Shown piece after piece: positions 1-8,344 of a DNA stretch of 37,468 nucleotides (within the stretch, counting starts at the first letter, position 1; the number at the start of each line of letters is the position of its first letter). Source of the DNA: UBA1422 sp041859095 (GTDB lineage Bacteria; Bacillota; Clostridia; Peptostreptococcales; Anaerovoracaceae). Below the pieces are notes generated by a model. The model made no database searches. It was not told the origin of the DNA and saw only the letters and a list, made by a program, of their open reading frames with translations. Where the stretch lies: the NCBI GenBank assembly GCA_041859095.1, contig JBHEKY010000004.1, forward strand, positions 1-37,468. The letters are read 5' to 3'. Made by a program: the position numbers and the translations under genes.

Positions 1-854
1 TCTTCTTTTGATAGCTTGTGGAGGGATTCCTTGTCTAGTCTAATAAATCCGGCACTGAATCCAATCCCTTCCACTCTTTCGTGGAATTCGCTTTGAAGGG
101 CGTGATGTATTCTTTTCATAATCGAAGCGGCACCTACCAAGTCGACACCGGGGAACACAAACATGAATTCTTCCCCGCCAAATCGACCGATAATGTCCTG
201 CTTTCGCATGGAATCCCGGGCAATCCGTGAAAAACTTTCTAGGACCCGATCCCCGGTTAAGTGTCCATAATTATCGTTAATCAGTTTGAAGTCATCCATG
301 TCCACAATGCCTACTGAAACTACCTGATTCGTTTCTGAAAACCCGGGTAATTCTTTGAGAATCTCAATCAGGCTGCTTTTGTTGATGGTTCCTGTTGCCC
401 CATCAATGGTCAACTCATGCTGTAGTAACTCTTCGTACTGCTTTTCTCTGGTAATGTCCGTGAAGGAAACCACCATAAAAAGTTCCTTTTCTAACTCAAC
501 GGTGCTTGCCGATAGTTTTAACCACAAGGGTCTGTCAACGCCACCTATTTTGTGGGCATTCATCAGTTCCAGATCCTGAATTGGTCTATGGCTCGTTAGC
601 TCCTGCACCAACCCGGTTCGAATCTTACAGAAACTACAGGCTTCGGCCTCGCCGCAAATCCGATTTGAATCAACAACTTTTGAGCAATTGAACAAATTGC
701 CAAACTGCTGACCTTGATAGTTTTCTTTGTCTACCTGAAATAGGTTAAACATATAATCATTGGCGTCCACGACTGCGGCATTCTTGTCTAAAATGACCAA
801 CCCTATTGGCGCATATCTATAAATTGCTGAAAAAAATGACTGTTCCGAATTCAT
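1..854 (-). CDS. PAS-GGDEF diguanylate cyclase (C-terminus cut by window edge)
   Basis: The reading frame starts at an ATG at 854 and stays open to the left window edge, giving about 284 residues. Residues 1-140 form a PAS sensor domain (the start reads YRYAPIGLVILDKNAAVVDAN). Within it lies a cysteine cluster at residues 57, 67, 73 and 76 (C-x9-C-x5-C-x2-C). The GGDEF domain follows: DMDDFKLINDNYGHL supplies the metal and nucleotide region, and GGEEF sits at 226-230, five residues after an RKQD inhibitory-site motif (RxxD). Active-site residues are intact, so cyclic di-GMP synthesis with product inhibition is expected. A GGAGAG ribosome site lies 5 bases before the ATG. The gene has its own promoter (925-953) downstream of htpG. 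The ligand of the PAS domain is unknown; the cysteines may bind a metal or cluster (inference). Confidence 0.9.
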   Translation of the reverse strand, partial: MNSEQSFFSAIYRYAPIGLVILDKNAAVVDANDYMFNLFQVDKENYQGQQFGNLFNCSKVVDSNRICGEAEACSFCKIRTGLVQELTSHRPIQDLELMNAHKIGGVDRPLWLKLSASTVELEKELFMVVSFTDITREKQYEELLQHELTIDGATGTINKSSLIEILKELPGFSETNQVVSVGIVDMDDFKLINDNYGHLTGDRVLESFSRIARDSMRKQDIIGRFGGEEFMFVFPGVDLVGAASIMKRIHHALQSEFHERVEGIGFSAGFIRLDKESLHKLSKE

Positions 855-924
855 AAAGTCTCTCCACTTGTTGTTATTTTACCTCCGAATCCGAGGCAAT
901 CTCATATGACAACATTTGAATATA

Positions 925-953
925 ATTATACCCCTTCCAAAGACAGAATACAA
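925..953 (-). promoter_or_regulatory. Promoter of the PAS-GGDEF gene
   Basis: On the minus strand, TTGTAT at 953-948 and a perfect TATAAT at 930-925 are separated by 17 bases. The 5' leader would be about 65 bases. The -10 box is part of an inverted repeat (TACCCCTTC near 979-971 and GAAGGGGTA near 936-928), which might be an operator or a weak hairpin for htpG transcripts. Confidence 0.65.
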
Positions 954-1012
954 TGATATCCGTAGCTCCTGAAGGGGTATTTTTTGTTGCAATTGCAAGG
1001 TTGCCGTGGGAT

Positions 1013-2908
1013 TTAGACCATCAATTCACAAATGGCATTACCAAAGGCTACCGGATCATCCAGCTCATATCCCGCCATTAGCATGGCCTGGTTATAAAGC
1101 AAGTCTGTATATTTATCCAGCTTCTCCTTATCGTTGGCAAAGGCATCGGAAAGCACATGCATCACTTGATGGCTTGCATTGATTTCCAGCACACGCTCAG
1201 CCTTGATTTCCTCTTCCATCGGCATAGCTCGCAGCACCTGCTCCATTTCCAGCGAAAGTCCACCCTTGGCGGCCAGGCAAACCGGATGTTGCTTCAGGCG
1301 TCGGGAAAGCCGAACTTCGGTGACTTTGTCTCCCAAGTAATCTTTCATGTAGGCTAGCATATCTTTGCTTTCTTCTTCCTGCTTTTGGGTTTCTTCTTTT
1401 TCGGCATCGGTTTCAAGCAGGTCCAATTCTCCGGAGGACGCGGAACGGAAGGGTTTTTTGTCATACTCACGAAGTGCCTGTAGCGCGAACTCGTCTACAT
1501 CATCAGTCAAATACAGGATTTCAAAGCCCTTATCCTTGAGGATTTCGGTCTGAGGCAATTGGTCTGCCTTTTCCACAGATCCGGAGACAGCATAGTAAAT
1601 ATACTTCTGGTCTTCTGGCATACGAGAAACATATTCCGAGAAAGTAACCAGTTTCTTTTCTAATGAAGAATAGAATAGTATCAGGTCTTTCAGGGAATCC
1701 GCATGGATCCCGAACTGGTCATAGATACCGTATTTCAACTGCATGCCAAAGTTCTTGTAGAAGGCCTCATACCCATCCCTGTCTGTCTTCAGCATCGTCT
1801 CAAGCTCTGAATTGATTTTCTTTTCCAGTCGTTCCGCGATGGCGCGTAGCTGCCGATCGTGCTGCAACATCTCTCTGGAGATGTTCAGAGATAAGTCCTG
1901 GGAATCCACCAACCCCCGGACAAAGCTAAAGTAATCGGGCAGCAGTTCCGGGCATTTGTCCATAATCAGAACGCCGGAGGAATAAAGTTGCAGCCCCTTT
2001 TCGTAATCTCTGGAATAGAAGTTGTATGCAGGTCGGCCAGGAACAAACATCAGGGCAGTATAGCTGGCAGCACCTTCCACGTTGGTATATATCACCCGAG
2101 ACGGGTCACTGAAATCGTGGAACTTGTTTTTATAAAATTCGTTATACTCTCCGTCAGCTAATTCGCTCTTTTGCTTTTTCCAGACGGGAATCATACTATT
2201 GAGAGTTACCAGCTCCATGAAGGTTTCATACTCCGGCATCTTTCCTTCTTCCGCGTTGCCGATAGGTCGTCGGCTTTCAACCATCATCTGAATCGGATAC
2301 CGGATATAGTCCGAGTAGCGTGTCACCAGTTCCCGGATTCGATACTCTGTCAGGTATTGGTCGTAATCTTCTTCTCCGCTGTTTTGCTTGATTGTCAGAA
2401 TCACCTCGGTACCGATTTCATTCTTGGCGGCTTCCTTGATGGTATATCCATCTGCACCGGTGGACTCCCAAAGAAACGCCTCATCGGAATCCAGCGCACG
2501 AGAAATTACCTGTACTTTTTCGCTGACCATAAATGCAGAGTAAAATCCTACTCCAAATTGGCCAATGATGTCGATATCTGCCTCGTCTTCTGCTTCGTTG
2601 CGGAAGAGCAATGATCCACTTCTGGCTATGATGCCTAGATTGTCTTCCATTTCTTCTTTTGTCATGCCGATGCCGTTGTCGGAAAGGGTTAGCTGCCGCT
2701 TTTCCTTATCAATTTCAATCCGGATGGACAACCCTTCCCGATTGATTCCGGTGGTTCCGGTTTCCAAGCTGCGGTAGTATAACTTGTCCATCGCATCGCT
2801 GGCATTGGAAATCAACTCCCTAAGAAAAATCTCCTTATGGGTATAAATGGAGTTGATCATCAAATCCAAGAGTCTCTTAGATTCAGCCTTAAATTGTTTT
2901 TTTGCCAT
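1013..2908 (-). CDS. htpG: Molecular chaperone HtpG (Hsp90 family)
   Basis: Bacterial Hsp90, an ATP-dependent cytoplasmic chaperone that works as a dimer. The protein is 631 residues, the usual length. The N-terminal GHKL ATPase domain shows ELISNASDA, DNGIGM and GQFGVGFYSAFMV; the middle domain includes SLNISREMLQ; the C-terminal dimerisation region is complete and ends near DDPVAFGNAICELMV. The ATG at 2908 is preferred over an in-frame TTG two codons earlier, because GGAGGT ends 6 bases before the ATG and the product then begins MAKKQFKAE as in homologues. Expression is predicted to be heat-inducible through the CIRCE operator directly upstream. It appears to be a single-gene unit; the next gene has its own promoter. 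Confidence 0.97.
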   Translation of the reverse strand: MAKKQFKAESKRLLDLMINSIYTHKEIFLRELISNASDAMDKLYYRSLETGTTGINREGLSIRIEIDKEKRQLTLSDNGIGMTKEEMEDNLGIIARSGSLLFRNEAEDEADIDIIGQFGVGFYSAFMVSEKVQVISRALDSDEAFLWESTGADGYTIKEAAKNEIGTEVILTIKQNSGEEDYDQYLTEYRIRELVTRYSDYIRYPIQMMVESRRPIGNAEEGKMPEYETFMELVTLNSMIPVWKKQKSELADGEYNEFYKNKFHDFSDPSRVIYTNVEGAASYTALMFVPGRPAYNFYSRDYEKGLQLYSSGVLIMDKCPELLPDYFSFVRGLVDSQDLSLNISREMLQHDRQLRAIAERLEKKINSELETMLKTDRDGYEAFYKNFGMQLKYGIYDQFGIHADSLKDLILFYSSLEKKLVTFSEYVSRMPEDQKYIYYAVSGSVEKADQLPQTEILKDKGFEILYLTDDVDEFALQALREYDKKPFRSASSGELDLLETDAEKEETQKQEEESKDMLAYMKDYLGDKVTEVRLSRRLKQHPVCLAAKGGLSLEMEQVLRAMPMEEEIKAERVLEINASHQVMHVLSDAFANDKEKLDKYTDLLYNQAMLMAGYELDDPVAFGNAICELMV

Positions 2909-2982
2909 TTTCAAACCTCCATATCATAGAAAATGTAATGAGCAAGTCGTCCCTTTCCCATGCAAGTGGACGCTTTCCCGTT

Positions 2983-3009
2983 TTAGCACTCTTTCTATAT
3001 GAGTGCTAA
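2983..3009. promoter_or_regulatory. CIRCE operator (HrcA binding site)
   Basis: Perfect match to the CIRCE consensus: TTAGCACTC at 2983-2991, a 9-base spacer, and GAGTGCTAA at 3001-3009. It lies immediately downstream of the htpG -10 box, so bound HrcA would block transcription initiation or clearance until heat shock. Confidence 0.97.
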
Positions 3010-3013
3010 AACA

Positions 3014-3042
3014 AATATACACTTTTTGCCTGCATAGGTCAA
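3014..3042 (-). promoter_or_regulatory. htpG promoter, sigma-A type
   Basis: On the minus strand, TTGACC (3042-3037), a 17-base spacer and TATATT (3019-3014). The CIRCE element begins 4 bases beyond the -10 box, the arrangement known for HrcA-regulated heat shock genes. Confidence 0.85.
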
Positions 3043-3097
3043 GACCAAAAATCTGCTAAGGGTTATTTGAATAATACTACCATTTTATTTTTTATAT

Positions 3098-3105
3098 GGT
3101 ATAAT
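3098..3105 (+). promoter_or_regulatory. Extended -10 promoter of the second PAS-GGDEF gene
   Basis: TGGTATAAT (3097-3105) matches the extended -10 form TGnTATAAT. No good -35 box is visible, as is usual for this class. A start site near 3112 would exclude upstream in-frame start codons and supports translation from 3169. Confidence 0.6.
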
Positions 3106-3168
3106 CCTTACGATAGCAATAGAATTGGACTAGATTTCGTTTTCCTTCTATTAGCGAGAGGTGTTACT

Positions 3169-4509
3169 ATGTCTAGGGGGACTGGTATCCGAGACGTCAG
3201 TCTCATTGAAAGCAAAGAATTTCTTCAAAGCGTTTACAACGCACTGCCATGTGGGATTGGTATTTACACTGTAAGTGAAAATCCTGTCATCCTGTTTCTT
3301 AATTCAGGTTATCTCAAAATATACGGCTACGACGGTGGATTGAATTATTCGGAATATGATTTATATACGGATAACGATTTTTTCGTGGACGTTTTACCAG
3401 AGGAGCGGGCTATTGTTAAAAGCGCTATCAAAAAGCGACTGGAAGGCGATGCGCCTATAACTTATGAAGTCAAGGCTCTTTGCAAAGATGGTTCCATTCG
3501 GTTCACCAAGTGCACACTGGATATGATTAACCTGCCCAACGAGGAACGATACTTCCAGGAAGTAATCGTCGATATCACAGAAGAAAAAATACTGGAACGA
3601 TCCAAGGAGTTAAACAAATATAGCAAAAGCTTGATGGCTGTTTTTGACCGGATTTGTGAAGTAAGCCTGTCTAGCAATACCATTATGCCGGTTTCAACAA
3701 AATATCCGAGTAAGGAAAAGTTGAATAATGTGACCAATTGCCAAGTATATTTTGAGCACCAAAGCCAGTATTTTGTCCATCCGGAGGATCGGTATGCATT
3801 CCTGCACTTCACCGAATTTCAAAGTATCCGAGACAAGGTAGCTCAAAACGGATATGCTTACTGTGAATGCAGGCTCAGAGATACGAAAGACGGAGAATAT
3901 ATTTACTCAGCCATAACCATTCTGCCCGTGGAAGATGATTATTACCTTTACTGTGTCATGAATATCGATTCTCGTATCAAGCAAACTGTGCTGGAAGAAG
4001 AGAACAAATATCTACAAGAAAAAGCAGAGCGGGATGCATTGACTTCCCTTCTCAACCGGGCTGCCACAGAAGATGCCGTAGAATTTTACCTGAGCAAATG
4101 CGGACCGGAATCACACTGCGCCATGATGGTGCTGGACGTTGATAATTTCAAAGCCATCAATGATACCTATGGTCACTTGCAAGGAGATCAGGTACTCATT
4201 GGGATTTCCGATATCCTTCAAAAGCACACTCGCAAAAGCGATGTAGTTGGCCGATTCGGCGGTGATGAGTTTATCGTCTTTATTACAGACACACAAAACG
4301 ATGAGGTCGTCATCAAAAAGATCCATGATTTTGCAACAGATATCCGTAGCCTTTCGACAAAATTTGGTTTTGAATTACCGATTTCAGTTAGTTTCGGCGT
4401 CACTCTAACCGCCAAAGAGAATACTGCGTTTGGAGAAATGTTCTATCTGGCAGACAAAGCCTTATACATGGCAAAACGCAGCGGAAAAGACCGCTACGCC
4501 ATACTATAA
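3169..4509 (+). CDS. PAS-GGDEF diguanylate cyclase
   Basis: A 446-residue signalling protein. An N-terminal PAS domain (about residues 15-140, FLQSVYNALPCGIGIYTVSENPV) ends in the typical VDITEEK linker. A second, divergent sensor-like region spans about 150-280. The C-terminal GGDEF domain (about 290-446) has DALTSLLNRAATED, DVDNFKAINDTYGHL and GGDEF at 364-368, with an RKSD inhibitory site five residues before it. All catalytic features for making cyclic di-GMP from two GTP are present. No membrane segment is seen, so it is cytoplasmic. The ATG at 3169 is chosen because an AGAGG site lies 7 bases upstream and the predicted promoter lies just before it; the frame is open further upstream to 3067 but that would start ahead of the promoter. 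A strong terminator follows. Confidence 0.9.
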   Translation: MSRGTGIRDVSLIESKEFLQSVYNALPCGIGIYTVSENPVILFLNSGYLKIYGYDGGLNYSEYDLYTDNDFFVDVLPEERAIVKSAIKKRLEGDAPITYEVKALCKDGSIRFTKCTLDMINLPNEERYFQEVIVDITEEKILERSKELNKYSKSLMAVFDRICEVSLSSNTIMPVSTKYPSKEKLNNVTNCQVYFEHQSQYFVHPEDRYAFLHFTEFQSIRDKVAQNGYAYCECRLRDTKDGEYIYSAITILPVEDDYYLYCVMNIDSRIKQTVLEEENKYLQEKAERDALTSLLNRAATEDAVEFYLSKCGPESHCAMMVLDVDNFKAINDTYGHLQGDQVLIGISDILQKHTRKSDVVGRFGGDEFIVFITDTQNDEVVIKKIHDFATDIRSLSTKFGFELPISVSFGVTLTAKENTAFGEMFYLADKALYMAKRSGKDRYAIL

Positions 4510-4516
4510 AGATGAA

Positions 4517-4556
4517 TAAAAGCCGTTTCAGTTTCATAGCTGATACGGCTTTTTTG
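4517..4556. terminator. Bidirectional rho-independent terminator
   Basis: A stem with AGCCGTTTCAG and CTGATACGGCT (one mismatch) around a short loop, followed by six T residues on the plus strand and preceded by A residues that act as a T-rich tail on the minus strand. It sits between two convergent genes and can serve both. Confidence 0.85.
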
Positions 4557-4605
4557 TTTGTTCATTTGCGTTTGTGATCAATGTAGTTCTTGATAATTCG
4601 AACTG

Positions 4606-5772
4606 CTACAGAATTCTTCTGATGGTCAGTATGGGCTTGTATGTTGCAGACCCGATGATGATGCCGGTTCTTTCAGTGCTGGCATGAATAATTTTGCCAC
4701 CTCCCATATAAAGAGCTACATGTCCGGAGTAACATATGATATCACCAGGTTGCGCTTCGCTGTAAGACACTGCAGTGCCGACGGATCTTTGTGCAGAGGA
4801 GGCATGTGGCAGATATACCCCAAAATTTCTGTATACGCTCATGGTAAACCCTGAGCAGTCGGTTCCGTTGGTCAAGCTGGTTCCACCGTATACGTATGGA
4901 TTGCCCAAGAATAATTTTGCGTAAGCAACAACGGCCTCTCCTGTCGTTCCAGCAATTGCCTTGCCGGATGTGACTAAAGTAGTTTTCGGCGCAGTCGTAA
5001 CCGTTCGAACTGGTTTCGTTCCCACAAGAATGACTTCATTGATTGGATTTGTGACGATTGTTTCTTGAAGGAGCGTTGAAGCGACTATCTGTCCGTTGAC
5101 TTTGGTAATGCTCATGGTGTCGGCGATTGCGCCATTTACACCTGCGGTTTTGACTTTCTTGGTCCCGATCGTTAAATCGCTGGCGTTTTCTTGGGTTGAT
5201 GTATATGGTACAACTTTGTTTTGTACCAGCTGTTCTGTCAAGGTGGCTGTCATTAATGGGTTAAGACCATCACATGCCTTCATCAATGCATTGATTGCCT
5301 CTGTTTGACTTAGCACCGCTACCTTTCCGCTTGCCCGTCCCAATTCTTTTTTATCAATGTTCAGGAACGGTTCTGTTTCAAACGAAACAATTTCGGCTCC
5401 GTCAGATAAATATTTCTTCTGAAACTGCGCCATCACTTGCTCTGCCACAGTGGAACTTTCCACCACTGCCAGCTCAATGGCCCCGGCTTTGATTACATAT
5501 GGTTGATCCACTTTTTTGCCGTCTTCAGTTAACCCATACGGCGCAGTTACAAAAATGTAACAAGTAAAAAGCATCACCGCCAAGAAAGAAGCCATGACAG
5601 AAATGGTTTTCTGCCTGATTTTGTGTCCTTCAATGGAATGATGCAGTTGATTCATAAAGCAAGTGGTAGTTGCTTTCATTTCGGTATATAGTCTGTTTGT
5701 TTGTCTGTGCATTTGTTTGATAGATGCAACAAACGCCGTTTTAAAGGAGTCTCTCACTTTTTTAATGTCCAT
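4606..5772 (-). CDS. Membrane-anchored G5 and NlpC/P60 cell wall hydrolase
   Basis: A 388-residue predicted peptidoglycan endopeptidase. The N-terminal 56 residues are basic and likely cytoplasmic, followed by one membrane segment (about 57-77, ISVMASFLAVMLFTCYIFV). A region of no clear family follows (80-180), then a G5 domain (about 182-256, with VNGQIVASTLL and VILVGTKP), which in other proteins binds glycans or zinc. The C-terminal NlpC/P60 domain (about 278-388) has catalytic Cys306 in TDCSGF, His351 in GHVALYMG and a third polar residue at His363 (IIHAS). This family cleaves peptide bonds in the stem peptide. A strong promoter lies at 5849-5877 and AAGGAA precedes the ATG. The domain order resembles germination- or growth-related wall hydrolases, but the exact role is unknown. 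Confidence 0.88.
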   Translation of the reverse strand: MDIKKVRDSFKTAFVASIKQMHRQTNRLYTEMKATTTCFMNQLHHSIEGHKIRQKTISVMASFLAVMLFTCYIFVTAPYGLTEDGKKVDQPYVIKAGAIELAVVESSTVAEQVMAQFQKKYLSDGAEIVSFETEPFLNIDKKELGRASGKVAVLSQTEAINALMKACDGLNPLMTATLTEQLVQNKVVPYTSTQENASDLTIGTKKVKTAGVNGAIADTMSITKVNGQIVASTLLQETIVTNPINEVILVGTKPVRTVTTAPKTTLVTSGKAIAGTTGEAVVAYAKLFLGNPYVYGGTSLTNGTDCSGFTMSVYRNFGVYLPHASSAQRSVGTAVSYSEAQPGDIICYSGHVALYMGGGKIIHASTERTGIIIGSATYKPILTIRRIL

Positions 5773-5848
5773 GTTAGGTTCCTTCCGATTTGGCTAATTT
5801 GCTGAAGCGCCTGTCCGTTGCATACCCGCGGATTGTGGCTCTTTTGTC

Positions 5849-5877
5849 ATACTAACCCCGAAAAGCACCAGTGTCAA
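5849..5877 (-). promoter_or_regulatory. Promoter of the NlpC/P60 gene
   Basis: On the minus strand, a perfect TTGACA (5877-5872), a 17-base spacer and TAGTAT (5854-5849). It lies between the fprA stop and the hydrolase start, so the hydrolase is expressed separately from fprA. Confidence 0.75.
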
Positions 5878-5914
5878 TTGCCCTGAGGCAAGTTTCACAG
5901 GATGTTCACAGAAC

Positions 5915-7129
5915 CTACTTGAAGCACGCTTCCGCAAAGCGTTTTCCGAAAGCATAAGCACTTTCCAGTTGTGTGTCGCTTGGATTGAATCGCACCTTCA
6001 ATCCTTCTTCAAACACCTTCATGCGTAGCTGTCCCAATCTTACCAAAATGTTGGGCACGCCTTCTCCACTCCATCCATATGAACCGAAAGCGGAAGCAGG
6101 TTTGCCTGCTACCTGTATCGGATGTACTCCCAGCAATAAGTCCCAAATAGGCTCAAGCGCATCGCCGACCATTGTCGGTGTTCCTAGCAACAATCCATCG
6201 GCTTTCAGCATCTCGGCAATGACTTCATCCCGCTCAGCATCAACCATATCGAACAACTTCACTTCATAGTCACCGGCACTTGTAATGCCTTCGGCGATTT
6301 TTTCCGCCAGCGCTTCTGTATATCCATAAGCAGAAACATATGGCATCACCACGGTTTTCTTAGCATTTGCCGGAGGCGCTGCTGCCCACTCTTCATAGAG
6401 GTGGATTATTTCCCAGGGATTATCATCTAATACCGGACCGTGCCCAGTGCAAATCATATCAATTTCTAAGTTCTTAATTCGGTTGACTGCCTGTAGCACA
6501 AATGTGCGGAACGGCTTCATGATGCATGCGTAATAATAGTATACAGCACCCAGATATTCCTGATACGCTGCTTCTCCTTTTGCCCGAAGCTTGGAAACCA
6601 ATACCTCTTCAAAGGTGTAGTGTACACCAAAGGAATCGCAGGTAACCAAGGTTTTGTCCTCTTCAATATAGGTGTACATCGCATCGGGCCAATGCAGATT
6701 GACCGCATTGATGAAGCGAAGGGTTTTGTCCCCAAGAGAAAGGGTTTCCCCGTCCTTAATCACGTGAGACTTGAATTCCCCATTGGTGATTTCTTTCAAA
6801 AACGTAATGGCCATTTGCGAACCAACCACCGTGATTTCCGGATTCATTTCAATCAGTTTCGCAATTGCGCCGGCATGGTCCGGTTCAGTATGGCTTACGA
6901 CCAAATAATCTATTTCCGATACGTTCACCAGTTCAGCCAACTTGTCAAAATACTGATCCATGAACTTTGCCTTGGCGGTTTCAAACAGCGCAATTTTTTT
7001 TGACCCCTTTAAAAGGTATGAATTGTAGCTGCTGCCAAACTCCGTGGTCATGGTGATGTCAAAAACCTTCAGCCCCGGATCCTGGACCCCCAACCAATAA
7101 AAATTATCTTTCAATTTCAGTGTTTTCAT
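5915..7129 (-). CDS. fprA: Flavodiiron protein (A-type flavoprotein)
   Basis: A 404-residue soluble enzyme that reduces oxygen to water, or nitric oxide to nitrous oxide, in anaerobes. The N-terminal metallo-beta-lactamase-like domain binds two irons: HTEPDH at 80-85 gives the first ligands, and NLHWPDAMY, CDSFG and CTGHGP supply the rest. The C-terminal flavodoxin domain (from about 255) binds FMN, with MPYVSAYGYTEALAEKIAEG and GTPTMVGDALEPIWDLL. There is no extra rubredoxin or reductase domain, so electrons must come from a separate rubredoxin or reductase, not found in this window. The ATG at 7129 is preferred to one at 7144 because AGGAGA lies 6 bases before it. It follows the CmpB-type gene by 38 bases and is probably co-transcribed with it. 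Confidence 0.95.
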   Translation of the reverse strand: MKTLKLKDNFYWLGVQDPGLKVFDITMTTEFGSSYNSYLLKGSKKIALFETAKAKFMDQYFDKLAELVNVSEIDYLVVSHTEPDHAGAIAKLIEMNPEITVVGSQMAITFLKEITNGEFKSHVIKDGETLSLGDKTLRFINAVNLHWPDAMYTYIEEDKTLVTCDSFGVHYTFEEVLVSKLRAKGEAAYQEYLGAVYYYYACIMKPFRTFVLQAVNRIKNLEIDMICTGHGPVLDDNPWEIIHLYEEWAAAPPANAKKTVVMPYVSAYGYTEALAEKIAEGITSAGDYEVKLFDMVDAERDEVIAEMLKADGLLLGTPTMVGDALEPIWDLLLGVHPIQVAGKPASAFGSYGWSGEGVPNILVRLGQLRMKVFEEGLKVRFNPSDTQLESAYAFGKRFAEACFK

Positions 7130-7167
7130 GATACTTCTCCTCATTCAGTCTGGTAGTTCGTATACGT

Positions 7168-8061
7168 TTATTTCCGGTGGCTCATGGCTACTTTTTCAAT
7201 CAGCTCCCTTACTGCAACCATATCCGCATCATAGCGGGTAGACCGCATGGTTGGAAACGCACGCATCAGTCTTGTCTGTCCGCGCTTGAGCTTTCTCGCC
7301 ATTTTCTCGGCTAGTTCTTTTAATTCGGCAGCTTTGGTCTCTAATTCAGCTCTGCCCAGAGCCATCTGTAGCTCGGCTTCTTCTCTGCTGCTCTGTATTT
7401 TTTGCCCCAATTCTTCTCTGTTCTCCTGAATAATCTGGTCAAGCCCGGCTTTTTCTTCAACAGCCCGAAGGGTGCCCTCAAAGATTCTTTCTGAAATTCC
7501 GTCGGACACTTTGCGGATAACTGCGGCAGCTTCATGAATGGTTTCTAACTCCCTATTGATCCCAATAATAGTTCGGAAGGTATCCACCGCATCTAATGCT
7601 AGAATAATCAATGCGAATATCAGAATGACAACCCCCGCTTCATATGGAATCCAACTGACAAAGCGGTCGATGGTCGGGTGGACAAGCTTGACGATAAAAA
7701 CTACCCCGATACCCCAGTATAAAGAAAATTTCAGGCAGATATATCCTTTTATGTTGAATCTCTCGCTCGAATAATCCCACCACCTTTGGTGGAAGATTTT
7801 TTCCATAATGTAGCCTGTCATTAACTCGATAATAGAGCACATGACCACACCGCCCACAAAAAGCAGGGGCCCAAACGCTGAAATTGGCTGTAGCAGATAC
7901 AAAATAGCAACAACCCCAATTCCATAAATAGGGCAGATGGCACCGTTCAAAAATCCCCGGTTGGACCATTTCCCAGTCTCCAATGCATGGTAACATACTT
8001 CAAGACACCATCCGATGAACCCATATATGAAAAAAAACATGAACAACTGATACAACTTCAT
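7168..8061 (-). CDS. CmpB-type putative ABC transporter permease with coiled-coil tail
   Basis: About 297 residues from the ATG at 8061. The N-terminal half has four to five membrane segments (YQLFMFFFIYGFIGWCLEV, IYGIGVVAILYLL, GPLLFVGGVVMCSIIELMTGY, GIGVVFIVKLVH, AGVVILIFALIILALDAVDTF). The motif GFIGWCLEVCYHAL and the NRGFLNGAICPIYGIG block are typical of the CmpB family (Pfam ABC_trans_CmpB), whose transport role is only putative. The C-terminal 110 residues are charged and predicted to form a coiled coil facing the cytoplasm. The frame is open upstream to a GTG at 8136, but the predicted promoter -10 box overlaps that region, which favours 8061; no strong ribosome site decides the start. 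It is followed by fprA. Confidence 0.75.
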   Translation of the reverse strand: MKLYQLFMFFFIYGFIGWCLEVCYHALETGKWSNRGFLNGAICPIYGIGVVAILYLLQPISAFGPLLFVGGVVMCSIIELMTGYIMEKIFHQRWWDYSSERFNIKGYICLKFSLYWGIGVVFIVKLVHPTIDRFVSWIPYEAGVVILIFALIILALDAVDTFRTIIGINRELETIHEAAAVIRKVSDGISERIFEGTLRAVEEKAGLDQIIQENREELGQKIQSSREEAELQMALGRAELETKAAELKELAEKMARKLKRGQTRLMRAFPTMRSTRYDADMVAVRELIEKVAMSHRK

Positions 8062-8113
8062 TCCCTCTGTTTTCACTTCTGTAGGTCTTCCGAGAGTTTC
8101 TTTTTTAACAAGC

Positions 8114-8156
8114 ACTCTCTCCAAAGAGAGTACCACACAAGCACCCTATGTTTCAA
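8114..8156 (-). promoter_or_regulatory. Possible promoter with dyad, CmpB-type gene
   Basis: On the minus strand, TTGAAA (8156-8151), an 18-base spacer and TACTCT (8132-8127). A dyad with arms ACTCTC (8114-8119) and GAGAGT (8126-8131) covers the -10 box and expected start site and could be an operator. The -10 match is weak. Confidence 0.4.
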
Positions 8157-8236
8157 TGTAAAATGGGTAAAGAGCGGTTAATTGTTTCAAATCTCATAGT
8201 TTTTGCAAAATATTGAGTAAATATAATAAAACTTAG

Positions 8237-8285
8237 CAAAAAGCCACACAAATCACGCTGAAACGGTAATTTTATGTAGCTTTTT
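8237..8285 (-). terminator. Likely terminator of the fab operon
   Basis: On the minus strand, AAAAAGCUACAUA can pair with UGUGUGGCUUUUU (two G-U pairs) around a loop of about 20 bases, ending in a run of five U. It lies about 60-110 bases beyond the fabZ stop. The loop is longer than usual. Confidence 0.55.
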
Positions 8286-8344
8286 GTAGAAATCCTTGAA
8301 TTTTTCTGCATTATTTAAGTTCAATGCAGCTTTTGGCGTGAAGG

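Noticed and set aside
893..1012. Terminator of htpG
   Set aside because: The TACCCCTTC/GAAGGGGTA repeat has a long loop and no T run on the htpG strand, and it overlaps the promoter of the next gene.
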